Part shown: positions 16,272 through 25,952 of the stretch, piece by piece
Numbering within the stretch: the stretch's first letter is position 1
Layout of the letters: the number at the start of each line of letters is the position of its first letter
Assembly (NCBI GenBank): GCA_016865985.1
Contig: VGNO01000008.1
Coordinates: 1-34,252 of the forward strand
Direction: 5' to 3'
DNA: 34,252 nt
Origin: Chloroflexota bacterium
Lineage (GTDB): Bacteria; Chloroflexota; Anaerolineae; Anaerolineales; Villigracilaceae
Notes under the pieces: generated by a model
What the model was told of the DNA's origin: nothing
Databases searched by the model: none
What the model saw: only the letters and a program-made list of their open reading frames with translations
Made by a program: the position numbers and the translations under genes

Positions 16272-16661
16272 TTACTTCTTTTTCTTGCGGCCTTTCAGTT
16301 CATCCTTCAGGATCAGGCTCAGGATGATGCTGATGATACTGACGATCAGGGCGCCCAGGAATGCATTCCAGAAGACTGGTTCTGAAATCACCAGGTTCAA
16401 GCCGACACCCTGGCCGATCTCGCCGGTCAACCAGAACAGGAAGGTGTTGATTACCAGGGTGAACAGGCCGAGGGTTAGGACGATCAGGGGGCAGGTGAGC
16501 AATTTGAGCAATGGGCGCAGCAGGGCGTTGACAAAGCCAAAGATGAGCGCCAGGAAGACGATCCCCACCCATTCGCCCCGGAAATCGAGGCCGGGCAGGA
16601 TGGCGATGGCCGCGTACAACGCGGCGGCGTTGATGCCCCAACGGATGACGAATTTGGTCAT
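16272..16661 (-). CDS. YvlD/phage-holin-4-family membrane protein
   Basis: A 129-residue membrane protein with four hydrophobic segments (VIRWGINAAALYAAIAILPG; VGIVFLALIFGFVNALLRPLL; LIVLTLGLFTLVINTFLFWL; VFWNAFLGALIVSIISIILSLIL) and a very basic tail ending in KKKK, matching the YvlD/DUF360 (phage holin family 4-like) group found widely in bacteria. The motif GFVNALLRPLLKLL...PL is typical. The start is the ATG at 16661, preceded by GGAGG with 5 bases spacing; a TTG at 16673 falls before the ribosome site and is rejected. Function unknown; its neighbour is a GNAT gene 18 bases upstream in the same direction. Confidence 0.85.
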   Translation of the reverse strand: MTKFVIRWGINAAALYAAIAILPGLDFRGEWVGIVFLALIFGFVNALLRPLLKLLTCPLIVLTLGLFTLVINTFLFWLTGEIGQGVGLNLVISEPVFWNAFLGALIVSIISIILSLILKDELKGRKKKK

Positions 16662-16679
16662 GTTTACCTCCAACTCTAT

Positions 16680-17669
16680 TTACGGAAGATTGGGTCCTTT
16701 CGATGCATCCAGTTGCATCCAGATCAGGGTGCGCCGGGAGGTGAAGCCGGCGCTTGCAAGGGTTTCCACAGATTCGCCGGCCGGGAACTCCAGGGAAAGG
16801 GAGATACTGCCGGCCAGCGCCCGGCGGGCATGGAGGAGCATGGCGGTCAGCGCTTCGGACTGGCCTGGCTGGGCTGCGAGCCAGAGCCGGTCATTGCGGC
16901 TGGAGGCCGGCTGCCAGACCAGCGCCGCCTGGAAAAGCCCGTTGTTGTAGGCGCCCCACTGGCGGGTTTCATAGTCCATGAAGAGACGGTACAGGGCGGG
17001 GCCTATCCCGGGTCGGACAGACTGCCAGGGGAACGGATAATACCATGAAAGATGTTTCGGATAGAGTCTTTCCAGCCACGCCTGGTGGGCCGGCCAGTCC
17101 CGGTTATGGCGCTGGAGGACCTGGATCCCGGTCTGCGGGTTGGGGGCGGTGCGGTCCGGGACCCCGCGCCAGGAGGTCCGGCGGGCGCGTTCGCGGAATC
17201 CAAGCAGGTGGTACAAGTGGGCGGCGCCAGGGTTGTCATCCCTCACGTGCAGCCATGTCTCTGCGCCATTGTGGCTGCGGGCATGGCGGATGGCGGCCAC
17301 GGTCAGGGCGCGCCCAATCCCCTTTCGCCGCAGGTCCGGCCGGACGGCAACATTGGCGATCAGGTAGATTTTTCGTCCCTGGTGGTGGAAGGGGATCAGG
17401 CTGGCGTTCCCGGCGATCTCGCCGCCCTCCTCCCAGACGAAGCCCGTCAGCGGCATGGAGACCGTGTCGGCGGCATGGGCTGCCCAGCGCAGGAAACCAT
17501 GGTCATGCCCGGCGCGCCGCATCTGCTGGATATAACGCTGGCCTTCCATATCCAGCGTATCCTGGAAACAGGATTCGACCAGGCTGGCAATCCCGGGCAG
17601 GTCGCGCAGGATATTGACCGGGCGGAGTTGGGTCGGGGAGGTGTCGACGGAAGTGGCGATGACGCTCAT
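16680..17669 (-). CDS. GNAT-family N-acetyltransferase
   Basis: A 329-residue protein with an N-terminal GNAT fold: LRPVNILRDLPGIASLVESCF, then YLIANVAVRPDLRRKGIGRALTVAAIRHA, where RRKGIG is the acetyl-CoA pyrophosphate loop, and DDNPGAAHLYHLLGFRERARR. The second half, rich in Trp and aromatic residues, may be a second degenerate GNAT-like domain. The open frame reaches 17882, but the stretch before 17669 is low-complexity, crosses the operon promoter and is unlikely to be coding. The ATG at 17669 lies 6 bases after TATAAT with no ribosome site, suggesting a leaderless mRNA. Acceptor substrate unknown. Confidence 0.82.
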   Translation of the reverse strand: MSVIATSVDTSPTQLRPVNILRDLPGIASLVESCFQDTLDMEGQRYIQQMRRAGHDHGFLRWAAHAADTVSMPLTGFVWEEGGEIAGNASLIPFHHQGRKIYLIANVAVRPDLRRKGIGRALTVAAIRHARSHNGAETWLHVRDDNPGAAHLYHLLGFRERARRTSWRGVPDRTAPNPQTGIQVLQRHNRDWPAHQAWLERLYPKHLSWYYPFPWQSVRPGIGPALYRLFMDYETRQWGAYNNGLFQAALVWQPASSRNDRLWLAAQPGQSEALTAMLLHARRALAGSISLSLEFPAGESVETLASAGFTSRRTLIWMQLDASKGPNLP

Positions 17670-17675
17670 TGGGCA

Positions 17676-17681
17676 ATTATA
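17676..17681 (-). promoter_or_regulatory. TATAAT -10 box abutting the GNAT start codon
   Basis: On the minus strand TATAAT is followed by TGCCCA and the ATG at 17669. A CTGACC lies 18 bases upstream as a weak -35. The predicted transcript would start at the start codon. Confidence 0.55.
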
Positions 17682-17745
17682 AGCCAACCTGCCCGGCATG
17701 GTCAGGATGGCGGATCCTGAAGACCCGTTCCGGGTGTTTTGCCTC

Positions 17746-17773
17746 TTGACTCCAATTCGTGCGGGATTATAAT
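17746..17773 (+). promoter_or_regulatory. Promoter of the glycan operon
   Basis: TTGACT (17746-17751), a 16-base spacer and a consensus TATAAT (17768-17773). The expected transcription start is near 17780, about 15 bases before the first ATG (17795). No ribosome site is visible in this short leader. Confidence 0.75.
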
Positions 17774-17790
17774 TCAGCAATTGAATTTTA
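17768..17790 (+). promoter_or_regulatory. Inverted repeat over -10 and start site: candidate operator
   Basis: TATAATTCA (17768-17776) and TGAATTTTA (17782-17790) are 9-base arms with a single mismatch and a 5-base spacer; the inner six bases (AATTCA/TGAATT) match perfectly. The element covers the -10 box and the predicted start, where a dimeric regulator would block RNA polymerase. The adjacent gene encodes a winged-helix protein. Confidence 0.6.
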
Positions 17791-17794
17791 GACC

Positions 17795-18267
17795 ATGAAC
17801 GCCTCCCTCGAAACCGAACGCGAACTGACCCTTCTCGAGACCATCGAACACGACCCGGATGTGACCCAGGCCAGCCTGGCAACGCAAATGGGCGTGGCGG
17901 TGGGGACCGTCAACTGGCACCTCAAGCGGTTGATCGAAAAGGGTTATGTCAAGATCAAACGCGCCGAGCGCAAGAAACTGCGCTATATCATCACCCCCGA
18001 AGGGATTGCCTTGCGCGCCCGCTTGACGGTGGATTACCTCGAACAACAATTCCTACTCTACCGGAATACCCGGCGGCGGGTGATCGAATGCCTGGGGCGC
18101 CTCCGCCAGTCCGGTTTCGATTGCGTGAGGTTGGTGGGAGAGGGGGATGTGGCTGATATCTGCCGCCTGACCTGCCTGGAACAAGGGATTGCGGTGGTTG
18201 CCGATGGTCCGGGGCCCAGCCTGACGGTCCAGGGGTCGCGCGTCCTGCTTTCGCTGGATGGTGAATC

Positions 18268-18271
<4 letters not shown>
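17795..18271 (+). CDS. Winged-helix transcriptional regulator of the glycan operon
   Basis: A 158-residue protein. Residues about 8-75 form a MarR/ArsR-like winged helix-turn-helix: LLETIEHDPDVTQASLATQMGVA, the recognition helix VGTVNWHLKRLIEKG (about 37-50) and the wing VKIKRAERKKLRYIITPEG. A basic helix (LEQQFLLYRNTRRRVIECL) probably dimerises, and residues about 100-158 form a small alpha/beta domain that could bind a ligand. Proteins of this type head polysaccharide loci in several phyla. It is the first gene of the operon, its stop overlapping the next start (ATGA), and an operator-like palindrome covers its promoter, so autorepression is a reasonable inference. Confidence 0.82.
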
Positions 18272-20323
<2,052 letters not shown>

Positions 20324-21178
20324 ATGGTATCCGAATCCACCGTCCAAAAGGCAGAGTTGTCCGTTACCGATATCCGCCCTTCACGCGGCTGGGTGGCGCT
20401 CCACCTGCGCGACCTGTGGAAATACCGCGAGTTGATCTACTTCCTCATCTGGCGCGACGTGAAAGTGCGCTATAAACAGGCCGCGTTGGGCGTGGCCTGG
20501 GCGGTCATCCAGCCGGTGATGACGATGGTGGTATTCAGCGTGATCTTCGGCGAACTTGCCCGGTTGCCGACCGACGGCGACATCCCCTACCCGGTCTTCA
20601 GTTATGTGGCGCTCCTGCCCTGGCACCTGTTTGCCAATGCGCTCCAGAAATCGGGCATCAGCCTGGTGGGGAACGCCAACCTGATCACCAAGATCTACTT
20701 CCCGCGCCTGGTCATCCCGGTCTCGGCGGTGGTCTCCGGCCTGGTGGACTTTGCCATCGCCTTCCTGGTGCTGCTCGGCTTGATGGCTTACTACCACCTG
20801 CCTCTCTCCTGGAACATGCTGTGGCTGCCGCTGCTCATCCTCCTGGCGCTAGCGACCGCCCTGGCGGCGGGACTGTGGCTCTCGGCGCTCAACGTCCAGT
20901 ACCGCGATGTCCAGCACATGATCCCCTTCCTGACCACCGTCTGGATGTACGCTTCGCCGGTCGTGTATTCCTCGAGCCTCATCCCGGAAGGGAACTGGCA
21001 AGTCATCTACGCCCTCAACCCGATGGTGGGGGTCATCCAGGGTTTCCGCTGGGCGCTGCTTGGCGCCCAGGCCCCGGATGCCAGCCTGGCTGTCTCTTCG
21101 GCGGTGGTGGTACTGCTGCTGGCGACCGGGTTGTTCTTCTTCCGCCGCATGGAACGCACCTTTGCGGACATTGTATAG
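20324..21178 (+). CDS. wzm: Polysaccharide ABC exporter permease (Wzm-like)
   Basis: ABC-2 type permease, 284 residues, six predicted membrane segments. WKYRELIYFLIWRDVKVRYKQAALGVAWAVIQPV is the typical amphipathic entry and first segment of Wzm/TagG proteins, and LNVQYRDVQHMIPFLTTVWMYASPVVY the usual cytoplasmic loop and fifth segment. With the adjacent ATPase it would export an undecaprenyl-linked glycan across the membrane. Starts directly after the stop of the previous gene (TAGATG). Confidence 0.92.
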   Translation: MVSESTVQKAELSVTDIRPSRGWVALHLRDLWKYRELIYFLIWRDVKVRYKQAALGVAWAVIQPVMTMVVFSVIFGELARLPTDGDIPYPVFSYVALLPWHLFANALQKSGISLVGNANLITKIYFPRLVIPVSAVVSGLVDFAIAFLVLLGLMAYYHLPLSWNMLWLPLLILLALATALAAGLWLSALNVQYRDVQHMIPFLTTVWMYASPVVYSSSLIPEGNWQVIYALNPMVGVIQGFRWALLGAQAPDASLAVSSAVVVLLLATGLFFFRRMERTFADIV

Positions 21179-21189
21179 GATGATGCGGC

Positions 21190-22470
21190 ATGAGTGATGT
21201 GGCGATCCGGGTCGAGAACCTGGGAAAAAGATACCGCATCGGCGCCCTGTCCCAGCGCCGGGATACCCTGCGCGACCAGTTGGTATACCTGGGCACGCGC
21301 CTTGTCACCCCGCTGCGGGGCAGGGGCACACTGGCGCAGCCGTTGGATGAAGTATGGGCGCTGCGCGATGTATCATTCGAAGTCCGGCACGGGCAGGTGC
21401 TGGGCGTCATCGGGCGCAACGGGGCCGGCAAGAGCACCCTGCTCAAGATCCTTTCCCGCATCACCGAGCCTACGACCGGGAATGTACGCATCCGCGGCCG
21501 GGTGGGTTCCCTGCTGGAAGTCGGCACAGGTTTCCACCCGGAGTTGACCGGGCGGGAGAACATCTACCTGAATGGCGCCATCCTGGGCATGAAACGGACC
21601 GAGATCGAGCGCAAGTTCGATGAGATCGTGGCTTTTTCGGAAGTGGAACAGTTCATCGATACACCCGTCAAACGATATTCCTCCGGCATGTACCTGCGCC
21701 TGGCGTTCGCGGTGGCCGCCCACCTCGAGCCGGAGATCCTGGTGGTGGACGAGGTGCTGGCAGTGGGCGATGCCGAGTTCCAGCGCAAGTGCCTGGGCAA
21801 GATGAGCGATGTAGCCCAGCAGGGACGCACGGTGCTCTTCGTCAGCCATAACATGTCGGCCATCCTGCGCCTGACCCAGGAATCGATCGTGCTGGAAAAA
21901 GGCCGGCTGGCGCTGCGCGCCCCCTCGCCACAGGCTGTGGACCATTACCTCTCCGCCGGGCACGACCGCGCCGGCGAGCGCATCTGGGAGTCGTCCGAGA
22001 TCCCGCCCGAGGCGGCGCCGTTCCAGCCGGTGGCCCTGCGCCTGCGCGACCGGCGCGGCGGCATCGTCGATACCGTCCGGTCCACCGAACCGTTCGTCGT
22101 CGAGATGGAATATATCCTTTCCGCCCCATTGACCGGGCTGCGGGTCGGTTTCTACCTCTTCACGGCGCGCGGCGAAGCCGTCCTGACATCCTTCGACCTG
22201 GACGAGACGGCCATGTTCGAGCGTCATACCAACCGACCTGCCGGGCGTTACCTCAGCCGCTGCCTGCTCCCGGCCGACATTCTCAACCAGGGACGGTATA
22301 CGCTGGCGGTCAACGCCAGTTCCTACAATGTACGGCGTTATTTCATGGACGAGCAGGCGCTGGAATTCAATGTCGACATCACCGGCGCGCCGGGTATGCA
22401 GTGGTCCGAGCCGCGCCCGGGCGCCATCCGCCCGCGGCTGGAATGGCAGATCGAGGCTTTGAAACCATGA
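21190..22470 (+). CDS. wzt: Polysaccharide ABC exporter ATPase with Wzt C-terminal domain
   Basis: A 426-residue ATPase partner of the permease. Walker A GRNGAGKS at 75-82, LSGGQ-equivalent YSSGM at 163-167, Walker B ILVVDEVLAVGD at 183-194 and the H-loop His220. Residues about 260-426 form an extra beta-rich domain of the Wzt carbohydrate-binding type (GGIVDTVRSTEPFVVEMEY; LRVGFYLFTARGEAVLTSFD; GRYTLAVNAS). Such domains recognise a terminal modification (often methyl or phosphate) that marks a finished chain in O-antigen systems; the methyltransferases nearby fit this. Its stop overlaps the next start as ATGA. Confidence 0.92.
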   Translation: MSDVAIRVENLGKRYRIGALSQRRDTLRDQLVYLGTRLVTPLRGRGTLAQPLDEVWALRDVSFEVRHGQVLGVIGRNGAGKSTLLKILSRITEPTTGNVRIRGRVGSLLEVGTGFHPELTGRENIYLNGAILGMKRTEIERKFDEIVAFSEVEQFIDTPVKRYSSGMYLRLAFAVAAHLEPEILVVDEVLAVGDAEFQRKCLGKMSDVAQQGRTVLFVSHNMSAILRLTQESIVLEKGRLALRAPSPQAVDHYLSAGHDRAGERIWESSEIPPEAAPFQPVALRLRDRRGGIVDTVRSTEPFVVEMEYILSAPLTGLRVGFYLFTARGEAVLTSFDLDETAMFERHTNRPAGRYLSRCLLPADILNQGRYTLAVNASSYNVRRYFMDEQALEFNVDITGAPGMQWSEPRPGAIRPRLEWQIEALKP

Positions 22471-24068
22471 GCTCCAGGCGCGAGATCGTCAAGGGACTGC
22501 TGGGTGAACTGCCCTTTACAGTGGAGATGTACTGGCTGCTGCGCCAGCGCAACCGGCCGTTCCAGGGTCATTACAACCTGGAGCGCCTGCGGCGGGAACT
22601 GCCGCCTGCCTGCGCCCAGGTCGAGCCGATGGCCCGCTCCGCCCGGCGCGGCCGGCAGGTTTTTGTTTTTTCCACTCTGCACTACTGGGTGGAGCAAACA
22701 ACCATGATGAGCCTGGCGCTGGCCGGCCTGGGCGACCAGGTCACCCTGATGTACCTACCATATTCGAATTTCAAGCGGCCCATCAGCGCCTTCGACCGCC
22801 GCCGCCAGAACCTCTACAGCCGCGAGATGCTGTCCCCCGTCGCCGGCCTGATCCGGCCAATCTCCATGCTGGATGTGCGCCAGGCTCCCGGCCTGCCGGA
22901 AGAACTGGAACTGGCAGTGCGCCAGGTGAGCCTACTGGATTGCCAGTACACCCTCCAGTCCGAAGAGGTGGACCTGGGCAGCGAGTTGCACGCCATGCGG
23001 CTGGAGCGCAACACCCTGGCGGCGCGCGCCGCCCTGGGCTGGCTGCGGACGCACCGGCCGGAGGTGGTTGTCATCCCCAACGGCACCATCCTGGAACTGG
23101 GCATCGTCTACCGCGTGGCGCGTTACCTGGAATTGCCGGTCGTTACCTATGAATTCAACGACCAGCCCGGCCAGATCTGGATCGCCCAGGACGACGAGAT
23201 CATGCGCCAGAACACCGATCCGCTCTGGCAGGCGGGTGGCGCCACACCCCTCACGGCGGACCAACACCAGCGCATCCACAGACTCGAAAAAGCGCGCAAG
23301 GATGCGCGCAGTTTTGGCAGGTCCGACCGGCTGTGGCAGAATGCCCCCACCCAGGGCGCAGACAAACTACGCGCCGCCCTCGGACTGGACGGCCGTCCGG
23401 TGGCGCTGCTTGCCACCAACGTCCTGGGCGACAGCCTGACCCTCAGCCGCAATATCTTCGCCGCCAGCATGTCCGAGTGGCTGACCCGCTCCCTGCAATA
23501 TTTTGCCGGTCGCCGTGACGTCCAACTCATCGTCCGCATCCATCCCGGCGAGTGTTACCTGCGAGGCCAGTCCATGCTGGAAGTGGCACAGAAAGCCCTG
23601 CCGGAACTGCCGGAGAACATCCGCCTCATCAAACCGCTCGAAGAATTGAACACCTACGACCTGATGGAAGTGACCAGCCTGGGATTGGTCTATACGACCA
23701 CCACTGGCCTGGAGATGGCAATGGCCGGCATCCCGGTCATCGTCAGCGGCGAGACCCATTACCGCCAGCGCGGCTTCACGCTCGACCCGCAGACCTGGGA
23801 CGAGTACCATTCCCTGCTGGAAGGTATCCTGGCCGCCCCCGCCTCCCACCGCCTGTCGCAGTCCCAGGTGGACCTGGCCTGGAATTACGCCTACCGGTTC
23901 TTCTTCCAGTTCCCGCGTCCCTTCCCCTGGCGGCTGATCAGTTTCTGGAAGGATTACCCGCAGTGGCCGGTCGGACGCGTCCTGGGCGAGGAAGGCCGTG
24001 CCCTCTTCGAAGCCACCCTCCACCAGTTGACCGGCGATCCCATCGAATGGACGGATTATCATCAATGA
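22467..24068 (+). CDS. Capsule-type glycosyltransferase-like protein
   Basis: A 533-residue protein resembling capsule polysaccharide synthesis proteins (Capsule_synth / GT-B fold). The second half has LIVRIHPGECY, IRLIKPLEELNTYDLMEVTSLGLVYTTTTGLEMAMAGIPVIVSG, the nucleotide-binding pattern shared with KpsC/KpsS- and CDP-glycerol-transferase-like families. The N-terminal half includes PEVVVIPNGTILELGIVYRVARYLELPVVTYEFN. No membrane segments. The ATG at 22467 overlaps the Wzt stop; upstream ATGs in this frame lie inside the Wzt gene. The donor and acceptor are unknown. Its stop again overlaps the next start. Confidence 0.75.
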   Translation: MSSRREIVKGLLGELPFTVEMYWLLRQRNRPFQGHYNLERLRRELPPACAQVEPMARSARRGRQVFVFSTLHYWVEQTTMMSLALAGLGDQVTLMYLPYSNFKRPISAFDRRRQNLYSREMLSPVAGLIRPISMLDVRQAPGLPEELELAVRQVSLLDCQYTLQSEEVDLGSELHAMRLERNTLAARAALGWLRTHRPEVVVIPNGTILELGIVYRVARYLELPVVTYEFNDQPGQIWIAQDDEIMRQNTDPLWQAGGATPLTADQHQRIHRLEKARKDARSFGRSDRLWQNAPTQGADKLRAALGLDGRPVALLATNVLGDSLTLSRNIFAASMSEWLTRSLQYFAGRRDVQLIVRIHPGECYLRGQSMLEVAQKALPELPENIRLIKPLEELNTYDLMEVTSLGLVYTTTTGLEMAMAGIPVIVSGETHYRQRGFTLDPQTWDEYHSLLEGILAAPASHRLSQSQVDLAWNYAYRFFFQFPRPFPWRLISFWKDYPQWPVGRVLGEEGRALFEATLHQLTGDPIEWTDYHQ

Positions 24069-24931
24069 CAGATACCCAGCAGCAGGTGCGCGCTTTTTAC
24101 GATCAGATTGGCTGGCAGCAAGTCAGCGAAGGGGTTTACCAGAATGCCCGTTACGAGGACCTGCGGCCTGTTTCGCGCGAATACACCCACCGCTGCCACC
24201 TGCGCGTCAACCGGTTCCTGACCCGGCGCGGCGACTACCTGCTGGACGCCGGTTCAGGCCCGATCCAGTATCCGGAATACTTGACCTACTCGGAGGAATA
24301 CCGCTACCGGGTCTGCGCCGATATTTCCATCCAGGCCATGCGGGAGGCCCGCCGCCGGCTGGGCGGACGCGGCCTGTACGTGGTGGCGGATATCGCCAAC
24401 CTGCCGTTCAAGGCCGACGTTTTCGACGGGATCGTCTCGCTGCATGCCATCCACCACCTGCCTTATGAAAGCCAGATTCTGGCTTACCGGCAGTTGTACC
24501 GGTCCCTGAAGGCTGGCCGGAGCATGGCGGTGGTCAATGCCTGGAAAAACCCGCCATTGATCAAGTATACTTTCTGGCTGGTGCGGCTTGCTGAAATGAC
24601 CCGTTACTACGCCGGACGGGTGCGCTACCGCCTCTCCCGCCATCCCGCGCCGCAAGGGCAGGAAAAAGAAGAGGCCAGACCGACCACGCCGACCGGCACG
24701 TATGCCGAACACTACGATGCCCGCACCTTGCTGCAGGAACTGGGCATGGCCGGCATCCCGGTCGAGATCCGCTCGTGGCGCAGCCTGAGCGTCCGTTTCC
24801 TGCGCGCCCTGATCCATCCCTGGCTGGGCGGGCGCCTGTGGCTGTGGCTGGTATACCGGTTGGAAGACATCTTCCCCCACTCCCTGGGACGGATCGGGCA
24901 GTATCCATTGATCGTCATTCGCAAACCATGA
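24065..24931 (+). CDS. Class I SAM-dependent methyltransferase
   Basis: A 288-residue protein with motif I LLDAGSGP (59-66), the acidic motif II equivalent VCADISIQAMREAR, VVADIANLPFKADVFDGIVSLHAIHHLP (motif III region) and LYRSLKAGRSMAVVNAW. The C-terminal half includes a hydrophobic amphipathic region (LGGRLWLWLVYRLEDIF) that may sit at the membrane. The start is taken at ATG 24065 (ATGA overlap); the same open frame extends to 23552, but only inside the preceding gene. Probably methylates a sugar or glycan in the operon product. Confidence 0.82.
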   Translation: MTDTQQQVRAFYDQIGWQQVSEGVYQNARYEDLRPVSREYTHRCHLRVNRFLTRRGDYLLDAGSGPIQYPEYLTYSEEYRYRVCADISIQAMREARRRLGGRGLYVVADIANLPFKADVFDGIVSLHAIHHLPYESQILAYRQLYRSLKAGRSMAVVNAWKNPPLIKYTFWLVRLAEMTRYYAGRVRYRLSRHPAPQGQEKEEARPTTPTGTYAEHYDARTLLQELGMAGIPVEIRSWRSLSVRFLRALIHPWLGGRLWLWLVYRLEDIFPHSLGRIGQYPLIVIRKP

Positions 24932-24941
24932 TGGAGAGACC

Positions 24942-25952
24942 ATGAACTGGAAAAACCAAGTTGTGCTCGTCACCGGGGGCACCGGTTCGTTCGGCAAGAA
25001 ACTGACCCGCATCCTGCTGGAAGAATACCAGCCGCGTAAGATCATCATCTTCAGCCGCGACGAACTCAAACAACATGAGATGCGGGTCGCCGGCTACGAA
25101 CATCCCTCCCTGCGTTATTTCATCGGCGACGTGCGCGACCGGGAACGGCTGGTACGCGCCATGCACGGGGTGGATATCGTCGTCCATGCCGCAGCCCTCA
25201 AGCAGGTCCCGGCCTGTGAATACAACCCGATGGAAGCCATCAAGACCAACATCATGGGCACCTCCAACGTGGTCGAAGGCGCCCTGGACGCGGGCGTCAA
25301 GAAAGTGCTGGCGCTCAGCACCGACAAGGCTGTCAACCCGGTCAACCTCTACGGCGCCACCAAACTGGCGGCGGAAAAACTGGTGGTGCAGAGCAACGCT
25401 TACGCCGCCGGCACGTCCACCCGCTATTCCTGTGTTCGCTACGGCAATGTGGTCGGGTCGCGCGGCTCGGTCGTCCCCTTGTTCCTGAAACAGCGCGCCA
25501 GCGGCAAGGTGACCGTCACCGACGAGCGCATGACCCGCTTCTGGCTCTCACTCGAACAGGGCGTCCACTTCGTCATCAACTGCATTGGGCAGATGGAAGG
25601 CGGCGAAGTCTTCGTCCCCAAGATCCCCAGCACCAAGGTCATCGACCTGGCGCACGCCATCGCCCCCGAAGCCAGGGTCGAGATCATTGGCATCCGTCCC
25701 GGAGAGAAACTGCACGAGGCGCTCATTTCGGAAGACGAGGCCCGCAGCGCCATCGAATTGAAGGACTTGTTCGTCGTCCAGCCGGCGGAAGCCTCCTGGT
25801 TCGGTTATTCTTGGAAGGACAAAGGCAAGCCCCTGCCGGATGGATACCATTATTCCAGCGACAATAACGCCTCCTGGCTGGATGTGGCGGGCATCAAAGA
25901 ATTCATTGCCCCCTTCGAAGCCGACCTCCTGGCCGGGAAACTGGCGGGTTGA
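24942..25952 (+). CDS. pseB: UDP-GlcNAc 4,6-dehydratase (inverting), PseB-like
   Basis: Extended SDR of 336 residues. VLVTGGTGSFGKKL binds NADP; VVHAAALKQVPACEYNPMEAIKTNIMGT, LALSTDKAVNPVNLYGATKLAAEKL and VRYGNVVGSRGSVVPLF are the PseB/FlaA1 signature stretches, with RPGEKLHE and the closing YSSDNNASWLDV typical of PseB. It would convert UDP-GlcNAc to UDP-4-keto-L-IdoNAc sugar, the first step to pseudaminic acid. A related possibility is the FnlA/CapE route to L-FucNAc, because an RmlD-like reductase follows, but the C-terminal pattern fits PseB better. GGAGAG precedes the ATG. Confidence 0.85.
   Translation: MNWKNQVVLVTGGTGSFGKKLTRILLEEYQPRKIIIFSRDELKQHEMRVAGYEHPSLRYFIGDVRDRERLVRAMHGVDIVVHAAALKQVPACEYNPMEAIKTNIMGTSNVVEGALDAGVKKVLALSTDKAVNPVNLYGATKLAAEKLVVQSNAYAAGTSTRYSCVRYGNVVGSRGSVVPLFLKQRASGKVTVTDERMTRFWLSLEQGVHFVINCIGQMEGGEVFVPKIPSTKVIDLAHAIAPEARVEIIGIRPGEKLHEALISEDEARSAIELKDLFVVQPAEASWFGYSWKDKGKPLPDGYHYSSDNNASWLDVAGIKEFIAPFEADLLAGKLAG

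Noticed and set aside
16680-17882. Full 400-codon frame for the GNAT gene
   Set aside because: The first 71 codons cross the divergent operon promoter, are low-complexity and show no family similarity; the internal ATG has its own promoter.
21373-22227. Antisense open frame (284 codons) inside wzt
   Set aside because: Covers Walker and signature regions of a clear ATPase on the other strand.
23552-24064. N-terminal extension of the class I methyltransferase
   Set aside because: Lies wholly within the preceding glycosyltransferase in another phase; the ATGA overlap start fits operon style.
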